A stretch of 64,000 nucleotides of DNA from contig NMRB01000496.1 in the NCBI GenBank assembly GCA_002633025.1, forward strand, positions 171,440-235,439, in the 5' to 3' direction. Both the position numbers and the translations under genes were made by a program. This stretch comes from Notospermus geniculatus. Lineage: Eukaryota > Nemertea > Pilidiophora > Heteronemertea > Lineidae. Under the pieces are notes generated by a model. It searched no databases. It saw only the letters and a list, made by a program, of their open reading frames with translations, and was not told the origin of the DNA. Shown one piece after another: positions 49,401 through 60,600 of this stretch (position 1 is the first letter of the stretch; each line of letters begins with the position of its first letter).

Positions 49401-49623
49401 TAGCACTTGTGATTTCCTCTGCTACACTGACCAGAAAATACTACAGAACACCGCTCCTTTTTGAAAGAAACAAGTTGAAATGAACCTCAAGGAATACTTA
49501 CCTCATACCACTCACTCGTCCGCTGTAGCAACTCAAGGACATCACCTGTCTCAAAGAACAGCGGCACCTGGTTGTTTGGCGGTGGTGGACTCCCTCGATA
49601 ATTACATGTGGCTTTTACCTTTC
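40489..49623 (-). CDS. VAV: VAV-family 3' cassette B: SH3-SH2-SH3 and stop
   Basis: Exons 49623-49502, 48969-48907, 44205-44039, 42540-42418, 42300-42213, 41497-41243 and 40554-40489 (TGA) have the same lengths (122, 63, 167, 123, 88, 255, 66) and phases as cassette A. The predicted protein appears identical. The substitutions I could find are synonymous (for example CCA/CCG, TTA/CTA, ACT/ACA, GTT/GTC, GCT/GCC codons), so both copies look intact. Being nearer to the upstream DH-PH-C1 exons, B would be the default 3' end. SH3-2 ends in phase 0 while the first exon of cassette A enters in phase 1, so B cannot be joined in frame to A; A can be used only by skipping B. Confidence 0.9.
40968..41138. 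mobile_element. MITE TATAGAGGCTATGCAC, block B
   Basis: Counterpart of 28225-28395, nearly identical. Confidence 0.85.
42005..42192. mobile_element. MITE present only in block B
   Basis: CCTATTCATCGTATCCATGA at 42005 and TCATGGATACGATGAATAGG at the right end form perfect 23-bp inverted repeats. The interior has a short GTGGTGGGCAAA duplication. Block A lacks the element. It ends about 20 bases from an SH2 exon donor (42213). Confidence 0.85.
43271..43471. repeat. 40-bp tandem repeat, block B
   Basis: Counterpart of 30330-30530, same unit number. Confidence 0.85.
43647..43752. repeat. CATCCTCCCATAGC hairpin, block B
   Basis: Counterpart of 30706-30811. Confidence 0.85.
44658..44920. repeat. 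130-bp local tandem duplication, block B only
   Basis: CCTAAAAACAAATGGACTCC through GATTTTCGGGCCTTC occurs twice in succession, while block A (31710-31850) has it once. Confidence 0.9.
48115..48306. mobile_element. TTAA-flanked MITE, block B
   Basis: AGCGAATTGATAGC..GATATCAATTCGCT between TTAA sites; counterpart of 35581-35772. Its left end matches the family better than the block A copy (AGCGAATT against AGCAAATT). Confidence 0.8.
48530..48806. mobile_element. TTAA-flanked MITE present only in block B
   Basis: The element 48534-48802 has ends AGCGAATGGCTCGCGGGGTT and AACCCCGCGAGCCATTCGCT (perfect, at least 22 bp) and TTAA on both sides. Block A has the unoccupied site (GCCAACTTA/GAGAC, about 35989). 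It lies about 100 bases from an SH3-1 exon (48907-48969). Confidence 0.95.
48999..49400. repeat. GTGGTACATGAGATCTAA minisatellite, block B
   Basis: Counterpart of 37767-38095, with an added unit around 49230-49320. Confidence 0.85.
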
Positions 49624-50284
49624 CTGAAATAAACATGGAGAACGTTATTGAGTATTTCACAATGCTGCCAGAGTCTGTTTTGATGATATTCCGAGCTAAT
49701 GGACCCCAGATTGAAGAGAGTGGTAAAATTAGGACTCCAATCGCCAAATGAGCATGTCAGAGGACTTGTTGTCCCACAGATTGATTCAGTTCCCGGTGTT
49801 CGTGCTCACTGAGACTTTCTCATTCAAATGACTTAACACTGTACAGAATAATAATCTGTGAAGAGTCGTGCAAACTGCTCTAAAGCATGCAGTGCATAGA
49901 AGTAATATGTACATGAAGGGTCCTTTTCAACTCCTCAAAATACACAGGCACAGAAGTGACGCCACCAACTCCCACAATTCCCCTTGAGTTGGCAGGTTTG
50001 TACGTACGTTTGTGCCGACGGCTTCATTCACTCCACATTTGCCCTCTAAAGGCAGAAGGCAGCATTTCCACTTGCCATCAGCAGGAGGATGGTTGTTTGA
50101 AGGAATAGCACCATCATGTACCGGTATGGCTATTACTTCAATAGACTACACTCCCACTGATAGTACTGCCTTTTACCATAGGGGGAGCCATGGAATCTCC
50201 TCAATTAATCTCCCAAAGAAACAACAAAAACATGCCAAAACATTGAAACCACGACCAATTATATACATGCCTATTGCCTGTTTT

Positions 50285-50348
50285 GATGATGGCACTGGCG
50301 GCGGGCCTACCGGCGGCCGAGGGGGTATATTCCCCGGGCCTGCTGACA
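50285..50348 (-). CDS. Candidate proline-rich VAV linker exon (uncertain)
   Basis: On the minus strand a good acceptor (TTGTATTTCAG) precedes codons reading VSAGPGNIPPRPPVGPPPVP when entered in phase 1. Possible donors are CCG/GTAGGC inside it or a GC donor at its end. Neither gives the phase 1 exit needed for the next SH3 exon in this reading, so the frame or use of the exon is unresolved. Confidence 0.25.
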
Positions 50349-50757
50349 CTGAAATACAAGAGATTATTTGTTACAGAGTAGAGTAGCAGTGCAGTTGTGT
50401 GTTAGAGGTTAGATGTTCAACTATAGTGAACTACATGTACGATAACTACCGGTAAGCCGTGGAAGTGCAAAATCACTCCATTTTGTGTGTGTGCGGGTTT
50501 CCAAAGACTGGAGACCCAACTCACACAGAGCAATTTTGCCTCAAGAGTTCATTTCAAAATGAGTTCTATCTATCTCACAGAGAGAATTTTAAATACCTTC
50601 ACATGGATGTCACAGCATTTTTGTTTGTCTGAGATCTCAAAATATTTTTAGGTTTTAAGTCCACTATACAGCATACTTTGTAAACTCAATCTCATTTTGG
50701 AAATGAACTCTGTAAAATATCCTTCCCAAAACAGCTACGGTACTCCTGTTTTCATAC

Positions 50758-50826
50758 CATCGGCTGGCGCCCGCGGGAGCGTTTGCACAACTCTGGGATA
50801 CGGGGGCGTTGCTGGGGGTATTAAAA
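50758..50826 (-). CDS. Candidate VAV linker exon, 69 nt, proline-rich
   Basis: Acceptor TTTTTGTTTCAG at the right and donor GATG/GTATGA at the left bound 69 nt with phase 1 in and out. It could therefore be a cassette exon between the C1 exon and either SH3 cassette. The product is LIPPATPPYPRVVQTLPRAP followed by ADG. VAV proteins have a variable linker here; homology is not demonstrable by eye. Confidence 0.35.
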
Positions 50827-51339
50827 CTGAAACAAAAATCAATGAGGGGCACCTATAACGATGTGCAATGTTTAGCAGTTTTGGATTTTTCTCTTCAATA
50901 CTTGTGGATTGTATAGCTGCATCAGCATTAAGAGAGAATGCATTACAGGTACCTACTATCCTGAGGTGTTAAATGTATGATCAAGAAATGGTGCAGCCAA
51001 GTATGAAAGCATTAGCTTCACACACCTCAAGCCATTTACCTCCAAGTTCCACATATTTCAGGTGTCATGAAAAACAGTGCTACCACACATAAATTACTCT
51101 TTTAGAAAGATAACACGAGAAAATTGCCAGAACCTTGCAAGAGTGATCACATAAGTACTGGTAAATTATGCGATGTGAAAATTGTGACAAAAGCCTACAC
51201 TACCTCTTCAAAATTATTTGGTCAAAATGACGCTGAGATTTCTCCATTGTGGTGTTTTTTTTAAAGATTGAGTTGAGAGCTAAGCTCTAACTTGTCTCAT
51301 TACTTGCTCTTTTCTTAAGAAAATAATATTGGGCAATTT

Positions 51340-51445
51340 GTATGTAATGCAGGAGGAAACCAGAGTCTCGGAGGAAACCTCCAATATCAGACAAAGTCCA
51401 AGTCCGACTGGGAATCGAACCTGGGACCTCAGAAGTAAAGGGCCT
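51340..51445 (-). repeat. SINE fragment, minus strand
   Basis: TAATGCAGGAGGAAACCAGAG and GGGAATCGAACCTGGGACCT read inversely as a tRNA-like B box. Relatives are at 33945-34065, 46705-46830 and 57155-57260. Confidence 0.55.
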
Positions 51446-51617
51446 GCATAGTATAGACCGCATAGAAGAAATCTACACTGTCCAGACAAAAAAATTGAAA
51501 AATTCCGGGGTATCCCCTACCCATGCTTATTTTTTGTCCAAATGATTTTGAAGAGATAGAGTCCACCACATTTCCACGAAGTAAAAAAGGATGATGAGGG
51601 AATGCACGATACTTTAC

Positions 51618-54600
51618 CCGATGGGGGAGCTCCATTTCTTAATAGCTCACCTCGTCTGATGCATTCTTTGTGCACTTTCATTTCAGTATCTGAAATTGAC
51701 AAGGGAGATATTACATGTAGACTAGTTTCTGCTGTACTATACTCCTGGGGTAGTGGGCATAAAGGGGTCGTAACCCTACATCAGGCCTAAGCCAGGCGTA
51801 GTGCTGGTCGCGGCCCTATCCTCGACCAGCACTACGCCTGGCTTAGGCCTGACTTAGGGTTATGACCCCTTTCTGCTCGCTACCCCTGATGCAAGGACTC
51901 TTTGAGAACTTGGGACTGAACACTGGGGTCCACAAAAGAGAAATGCCGTCCTGGCAGAGTCATCCACTGAGTGTGATTCTTCTCATAATTGTAAATCACC
52001 ACAGAACCTCACGGGCTTCCGTAACTTCAGGAAGTGTACATGTAATTTTAAATCACCGCAGAACCTCACGGGCTTCCGTAACTTCAGGGACTGTAACAGT
52101 AAATGCAGATCACCACAGAACCTCACGGGCTTCCGTAACTTCACGAACTGTAATTGTAAATCACCACAGAACCTCACGGGCTTCCATAACGTCAGGGACT
52201 TTACTTACTTTTGCACAAATAACCCTGGAAGAAGATACCCCTGAGGAGACGTTTGCAGATGCTACATTCTGTTGGCTTGTCGTATGTGTGCATGACGAAG
52301 TCGTGTCCATTATCTCGGAACCCTGGCGGTTGATTGTTTTCTCTGAAGATTGAATGATAAGAAACTTGTAAACGACACAGGATTGAATTTTTGACAACTT
52401 TCCTGGGTGGAGACCAAAAGATTGTCACTTGCTCCTCAGACCGCTGGGAAAAGGTGGGAATGAAAGCGGTGGTCTCCAGGAGGAGGTGGCATACTACCGT
52501 ACTGGAATTGTGGGAATAGGTGCAAAATGAAAGGACCAATCAGCCATGAAACAAAGTGGCAAAGTAGGGAACTAGCGGCCTACTGGAAAAAGGCAGCAAA
52601 CGATTGGACTGGAATCCTGGGAAAAGGTGCCACATGTGAGAACCAGTAATCTGGGAAAAGGTGGCAATTTAGAGAACCGGTAATCTGGGAAATGGTGGCA
52701 AGTGAAAGAACCGGTAATCTGGGAAAAGGTGGCAAATGAGAGAACTGGTAATCCGGGGAAAGGTGACAAATGAGAGACCCGGTAATCTGGGAAAAGGTGA
52801 CAAATGAGAGAACCGGTAATCTGGGAAAAGGTGGCAAATGAGAGAACTGGTAATCTGGGAAAAGGCCGCAAATGAGAGAACCGGTAATCTGGGAAAAGGT
52901 GGCAAATGAGAGAAGCGGTTTTCAGGGAAAAGGTGGAAAATAAGAGGACAAGTTTGCCAGAGGAACGGACGGTGAAAAGTTCAAAACAAATACTACAAAT
53001 ACACTCACAAGGCCATCTGTAAAGCTGCAACCCATGCGGCTCTCTGGTCCTCGGTCTTTGTGAGAAATGTGATGACATTGGTCTGATTTTTCTCGACAAG
53101 GAGGAACGGATTGCACCACTTTTCCCCTTTTGCCTTATTCGCGGGGATGTTATTGACCTCCATTTTGTAGTTGGAGAGAATGTAGCAAGTTTTGTAGTTG
53201 TAAACCTCACCCTGGAAGAAAAATTTTACATTTATGTTAAAGATAAAAGGTTGCATTGGAAATTAGAAGTTTGGTTTGGTGTCATCTGTGTAAAAGGTCC
53301 AGATTTTAACCTGTTTTGAGAGAATGAGCTGAGTACAGCTGGAAGTAAGAACCACGTTAAAGAAGTTCACTGCTAGGCCTATATCAACCCCACAACATCA
53401 GCCTGGAAATTGAGTGAACAACTGAAAATATTGGGCCGTATTGAAAAAGGGCGTTTAAGACTTACCAGTACACACGTGTAACTTCGTCAAATGCGTGGTG
53501 GAAGTGTGCGCATTTAGTGAAGTTACACGAGTCGAAGTCTTAATCGCGCGATGATCACCCTTTATGAATACGGCTCATTGTGTTTCCACTGGGTATAGAG
53601 AAATTGAGAAGTAACACCACTTTATGGTCAACAGAAAAATGTTATTGTACAAGATGAATTTTTGACCAACATGGGCCTTCTTCAGTTCTTAAACTAACTA
53701 ACAGTGTCCAACACGTTGGACCTGTAAGTGTCTAATATGTCAGACCTGAAAGAGTCTGAGATATTATGTAAGTGTCTAATATGTCAGACCTGAAAGAGTC
53801 TGAGATATTAGACCTGAAGGACGCCCACATGGACAAGGTCAGAAAATGGAATGCAGTTAGTACAACCAGACATGCTGACAATGCATGTACATGTATGTAT
53901 GTGTAGTGTATGCTTTTTGGCATTCATACTTCCATTTTGTATTGGTTTTCAGGGAAATGGTAATCGCCCCCCACCAAAGGCTTGGCACCAAAATGACTTT
54001 GTATGTTTCATGCAGCTTCTAGTAGTAAATGTATTGTATGTATGTACCGGTAGTGAAATAATGAACTGGCCCAACCAAAGGCACCAAAATGATTTAGTAT
54101 TCAATGCTTCATGCAGCGTTATTAAGTCTATAGTTAATGTATTGTATTCAGTGAAATAATAATCAGGTGACAAAATGATTTAGTATTCAATGTTTCATGC
54201 AGCTTTTAGTCCATAGTTAATGTATTGTATTCAATGAAATTATAATCTGCCCAACCAAAGGCACCCGGTTAGTATTCAAGTCAATGCTTCATGCAGATTT
54301 GTATATTGCGAACATAGTAAACTTGCATACGCCCAGATATTCATGATAGTAAAAGTAAAGTTGTCTCCTAATTTTCGACCCCAACCGGAGTCTTCATCAG
54401 GCACTTTCTAGTAGAGATCCCAGCTTCACTTCTGGGATCTCAACTAGAAAGTGCCTGAGGAAGACCCCCGGTTGGGGTCGAAAATTTGGAAAATTTGGAG
54501 ATGACTTTACTTTTACTATCATTTTGTGTGCCGATTTTGTGCTCTATGTTGGATACCCAGATATTCATGATGTTGTTTGAATTCCTTGTAGGAATTGAAA

Positions 54601-57600
54601 TTCACTTATGATGTTTGGAAATGCACCAAGAAACGAAACAACTGGATACTGTAAGGCCTCAAACTTTTACAGCTCAATTAGGTTGGTGAAGTAGTAAATT
54701 TCAGAATTCATGACAGTACAATGCCAAACAAAAATTTACAGAGACAATTTGTTAAATTTGAAATAAAATGTAATTGGGGCTGACAAAACATGGGGTTAGA
54801 TTGACAAAGGATGTTCAAGGTTTAGGTGCAAGTAAATCTTCACAATTCAGGTTCACGACTGAAGTTTTTGATCAGAAGAACTAATGTGACCCGCTCCAGC
54901 AAAAGCAGGTGCTTGTCGCAGGTGATCATCACTGGTCATCAGTTTACTCAACTATTATCACTGCTGTCCACTACTGTTGTCAACCTGCAGAGACGTACAT
55001 TTCAGCTAATAGCCCTTTTTACACGGTGCTGGTTCGAGGAAACCTACCTCCACCTTCCTTGGGCGGGTTCGGTTCAGGATGGATTGATCGCTTTTACACG
55101 GTGCGGGTTACCGAACCCGCCTCGATCTAGTTCGAGGTCGGTTCGTTCAAATGCGTGCCACCAGATGGCGTGTATCAACATTTACAGTTATCGCAAGTAA
55201 GAAATATCCCAAAAATAATCACTTAAAATCGATAAACTATGCTTCTAACAACATGAGCAGTGCTTGAGAAATCTCGTGCGTGATTTCTTCACAGGTAACT
55301 GACAGCAATGCGCCAGCGATGCCATTCATATGTAGCGTGCTCAATCCCGCACGAGGCCGGTGGAGGTCGGTTCGCTTTTACACGAGAGAATAACCAGCCT
55401 GAACCTACCTCCACCTACCTCCACCTTCCCGAGACTCACGCGGCGAACTGAACTAGCCCGAGGAAGGTGGAGGTCAGTTGTTTCGCTTTTACACGGGGAA
55501 AAATAACCGAACCTCCTCGATCTAGTCTCGATCCGGAACGCACCGGCACCGTGTAAAAAGGGCTATTGTGTGTAAGGCCGTTAACCCTTTCCTTGGTTGT
55601 GGCATGCGCCTACTTTTGCTAGATTGGGTTACTAGTGCTTCATGTAAGATGGGTGCAATCACGTCCGCGCGCCTGCAAAATTTCAGCGAGGAGCTCGACT
55701 GACCACGCTCCTCAGCATCCTTGAAGTAACTGACCATCAAATTTCACGAGTGTGAACAGCTCTTCTTGAGCCTTTGAGGAGCTCAACTAATTGAGCTCCT
55801 GCAGATTTCAAACGTGAAGCACTGCAAATAGGACAGGAAACTACGTTCAATTGTTTTAAACACCAATTGACAAACATGTACATCCTTTGTCGAGTTGTTT
55901 TCAATTATATTAAGATTCTGATCAAATAACATGTCATGGACGAGTTTCAAAAGACACAATTATATCCTCTGAAACAATAATATTATAATCTTCTGAACAA
56001 TCAAGAATGCAACATGAAAATGTGAAATGCACTTCATGAACATGAAATTGACACATGAAAAACAAGACAAGCACATACACATTCAAAGCCCTTTACCTCG
56101 AATTGAATCTTCCCAGGAATAAACCACAAGACCCTGCAGGGTCTTTGAAAAGATAAGGAAATCCCCTCCCTCACTGTCATGGTAGGGCACCTATAGCTTC
56201 ATAACGAACATTAGGACACCCTTGAAGGGATGGGATTCGAACAGATCCCAGGACAGGAGCAAATTGATCCCAGGAAAAGAGCTACCTGATCACAGGAACA
56301 GGAGCTACCTGATCCCAGGAACAGGAGCTACCTGATCCCAGGAACAGGAGCAACCTGACACCACGAACAGGAGCTGCCTGATACCAGGAACAGGAACAAA
56401 CTGATCCCAGGAACAGGAGCTACCTGATCCCAGGAAAGGAGCTACATTTACCTGATCCAAGGAAGGGGGCTAATTCCTGATCCTGAGAAAGGAGCCACAC
56501 CTGATTACAGGAAAGGAGCTACTTGATCCCAGGAAAGGAGTTACCTGATCCTGGGAACAGGAGCTATCAGCCCCTGTCATTTGGCAAACCAGACCTCATT
56601 CAACATGTCAGGCAATGAAAGGACCCTGCAGGTCGTGTTGATTACAATTTCTTCTTTGAATACAAGGCACCAAATGAGAGTCAGTGGAAAATTATCGAAG
56701 AATGGTTGTTGATTCCATAAATTTGAATTAGCTTTAACACTTGCAGTTAATGAAAGATGATTTTTGAAGCCAGGGTTCCTGACATTGCATTTTATGACAG
56801 AGATCTTCAAAGAGAAGCCCAGAACATGTAAAAAGACAGGACAAGGACCTAACCGTGAGTGCCCCTCCTAAGCAAAGGGGACAACTCTCAAGATATCCAA
56901 CCACCCAGAAGTTAAAGCAGGGGAAGGGCTAAACAGAAAGGGCTTGAGAATACAACCATCTGGAAATCCTTATTTACTCACTGATCAGCAACTTCATCAG
57001 AGGGTACTAGGGTACGGAATCTGTACCCTCAAAGTACGGTAGTCAAAAGGGGCGATACTGCCTTATATGGGGACCATTTATTACGCTAATTCTTGAGTTC
57101 AGATCCGATTGCCAAATACAGCATTATTGGCTTCGTAGACAATATTGGGTGGATATATGTTGAGCGGGAGGAAACCGGATCCTCCAGAGAAAACTTGCCC
57201 TGTCAAAGAGAGTTGTCCAATCCAACTAGGGATTGCACCTGGAACCTCTAGTAGCGAGGTTTAGCACCTTTCTGACTCCGACTTCAACTACGAGAATGAA
57301 TTGCAGTCCGCTGTGGACATCCTTGATAAAAACGATTTGATAGAAGTTTTCAATTCGTCAAAGACCATAAGTTGAAGGCAGAAAAATTTGGCCTAATAAA
57401 TCAGAAGTGCAGATAAATAATGAATATTGAAGTCGTAATCCTAGTTGTTACGTCTTGAAACACGACTACAATATTTGCGATTTATGTGAATTTCTGATTA
57501 CAAGTAAAAATTGTTCTGCCATTTTACGATTTGCAAACGTCTATCAAATCGTTTTTATTAAGGATGTCTACAGCGGACTGCAATTCATTCTGGTAGTTGA

Positions 57601-60600
57601 AGCCGGAGTCGAAGTCGAAAAGGTGCTAAACCTTGCTAATGACAGGCATTACTCCACTAGGACATTATTATATCATGGACGGCAGTTTTTAAAGTAGAAG
57701 TTAGAAATCGCCCGACACCATTTTCGCAGCGAACGCTAGAAGCGACTTTCTGGGTGAGAGGATGCGCGAGATTATCTACAAAGCATAGCTAAGCTTACCC
57801 CTAAAAATTTATCCATCATCTACAAGAAATGAGACAAAGAGGACAAAAACATGTGAAAATGGGTGTGTGGGTGACGATGAATGCATGTAACGTGTGAGAA
57901 AGAGGAAATGAGTTGTGTTGATTCACCACTAGGGGGCAGCACACAGAGGGGGTAATTTCATACACGTAATGGGAGACCAGGGTGTCTACAGCCTGTGGAG
58001 CACCAAATTTAAGACCTTTTTAAGACTTTTTAAGACCAAATATCGGCAAAATTGAAGACACATTTTCTTCTACACCTCGCCCCGTTTATAGATACCCAAC
58101 TGGGTTTCTACCAGGAAAAAACGTGATAGGGGTCAATGTGGCTGGGAAAGGCAGATGTCTAGGATTTTTGGATTTTAGAAGTCTTGAGATGTAATTTCCC
58201 GGCATTTCAGAGCCAAAATTAAGACCTTTTTAAGACCTTCTTACAAAAATTGCCAAATTTAAGACTTTTTAAGGCCTTAAAAATGGAAGTTCCAAATTTA
58301 AGACTTTTTAAGACTTGTAGACACCCTGGAGACTTAACTGCCCTTAGGCCACCTGTGAGTGTTAGCATCCTACAACGTCACAAAATTTCACATCACAGGC
58401 GTAGGCCACGGCATCGTGTCATTATGGATGACGTGTGGCATGCACTTCTGCTCTTCGACGTCAAAATTCATGACGTTCTCGGACCGCTGACTGGTGGTGG
58501 CATCTAATGGCAGTAAAGTCTGTATTTGTATCCAAGAAGCAATGGCAGAATGAGTGGCAACCTGTCACTGTCTCTCTCTCTGCATACGACAGCAGGGTGC
58601 AGGTTGGATTATCAGTCGAGGCACTGCTTTGTACTCTCAACTGGTCCGATCTGTTGGATCAGCTACTTCTCGAGTTCCCCGAGAAATCGCCGAATCGACT
58701 GCATACGGTGCTGCCTCCTGGTGTAGAAACACTGAATAATTGTTGACTAACCATGAGAACTAATTTGTTCCAACCTCATGCCCAGGACACTGAAATTACT
58801 AACAAGTTGCACTACAAAGGTTCCAACAATGCCCATGGGATGAGGTTAGAATCAAAATTTTCATGGACAGTTTGTATTGTCAAACCATTTTTCCATGGTG
58901 ATTAATTTCTAGTGAAAGCAATTGTTAGTCTTAACCGCTCCCATGTTAGAATTTGTTTACGTTATCTGAGGTAATTCATTACCTCAGCTTAGGAACCTTT
59001 GAAAATGACCAACATTCAGTCATCCAATGGAAGACATTACCTCCATTTGTGATCAGTTAGGCTAGTAAATCTGGACCAAAATTGGGGGTAACCCACCACT
59101 AATTGCAACAAAAATGAAACCACCTGTATTCTGCTTGTACATGCCGTGGAAATGACATATTAAAAGTCCCACTTAATTGGAGCATTGGAACATCGTGAAT
59201 TTTGGCGTTAAAGAGTGGAGTCAAAATATAACCTGTGATACCTCAAATCTGGCAACACTTCGTCCGGTTTCACTCTACAGACCTAAAATTAGGTTCCAAT
59301 CCCTGTTTTCAAGTCTAATCTATAAGACTAAAATGGTTTGGAGGGGATAATATTCAGCCATTAGGCTTTTCAGGAGGATGCCTACCCCTAAAATGGCCGG
59401 CTTAGATCTTTTATGGCCCATTTGTCATTGGTGATTATTCTGACTTGATGATCAACCTATCTATTATCCCACAATGCCACAGATAAACACCAAAGACTTT
59501 ATTTCCATCCAGACAAAGTGGAAGGTACTCTACACGGACATATTCCGAGCAAGAACTGTCTTTCATGGATCGCAAACATCGTGCGTCAAAACCGAAAACC
59601 TGTTGTTTGTACAGCCATGGATATAAGTTTATCTACGGCTGATACCTTGAATACTTCAAATACTACAGGACCACTTTACATCGTTTGTTCCATATGAAAG
59701 TGCATATCGTTGGTCGTATAGGCTATCTGCATCAAGTGTAAATCGAACTTTTTTTTTGTTTTTTGTTTAAAAATCGAACTTTATGTTTTGTAATGTTTTG
59801 TGATTGTTTAGCAAAGATGAACTTTCTAAGGATTTTTGGGCTTTGTTTCATCAAAATCTGTTGAGTGGTTGCTGAGATATTTGAGAGAATCAGAATTTGT
59901 GATAATTTGAGAATTTCATATTTTTCACAAAATTTGGATAACTGAAGATAGAGCTAATTTTAAAATGCAGAATTATGCAATTTTGAACTTTCCACGCAAA
60001 CTGGTTAGAAGTTGAGCATATTTCTCAATATCAACATTTTCATACATGAATTTCGAAAAATTTGCAATATTTCTGTCCAGTTAACGCAAATAAAAAACGT
60101 TTCAAAATTTCGTAAACCCATGTATGAAGTTACCTTTATCTGACTGCACCAGAATTTCTTGTGAAGCATGAATATCTCAAGTTATCAGTATGTTGATAAT
60201 AGGCCTATCTCAGAAATCACTCAACATATTTTGATGAAACAAAACCCAACATCCTTAGAAAGTTCCCGTAAATCATAAAAATTGTAAAAAATTAAATACG
60301 ATAAATGATAAAATCATTATAATACCGGTATTAAGTTTGGTTCTGAAGGGTCTTTTGGATGACCTTTTCCAAAAATAGATCCTCTTATCTAATTTTGGCA
60401 ATACTTAATATTTCCAAATTTCCAAAATTTTGATGCAGAAAATAATATGACCAACAAGATGCACAAGCCAGTGGTATTTGAAATATTGAAGGTATCAGGT
60501 ATTCAAGGATACCACCTAGAGAATATTTGGTTTCGGGAAAGCTGTGGCACTGAAGATGATCCAGAACAACCGGGTCTTCATTGAGCAAGCCAAGATCTTC

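Larger units (their letters stand above)
38815..50031. repeat. Segmental duplication, block B
   Basis: This is the second copy of 26060-38717. Differences from A: a 188-bp MITE and neighbouring diverged DNA (about 41530-42195), a 130-bp local tandem duplication (44658-44920), deletion of about 265 bases near 45598, a TTAA MITE at 48534-48802, and absence of the 1.6-kb segment with the gap. Exon sequences are almost unchanged. Confidence 0.95.

Noticed and set aside
51862-52353. 163-codon open frame on the plus strand
   Set aside because: It is made by the 48-63-bp tandem repeat and the antisense of the VAV C1 exon.
52572-53210. 212-codon open frame on the minus strand
   Set aside because: It starts in a shifted frame of the PH exon and then runs through a 32-bp minisatellite, so its repeated peptide reflects the array.
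56093-56180. Possible PH-domain exon on the minus strand (donor GAG/GTAAAG)
   Set aside because: None of the three frames gives a PH-like strand pattern in the phase required by the next exon.
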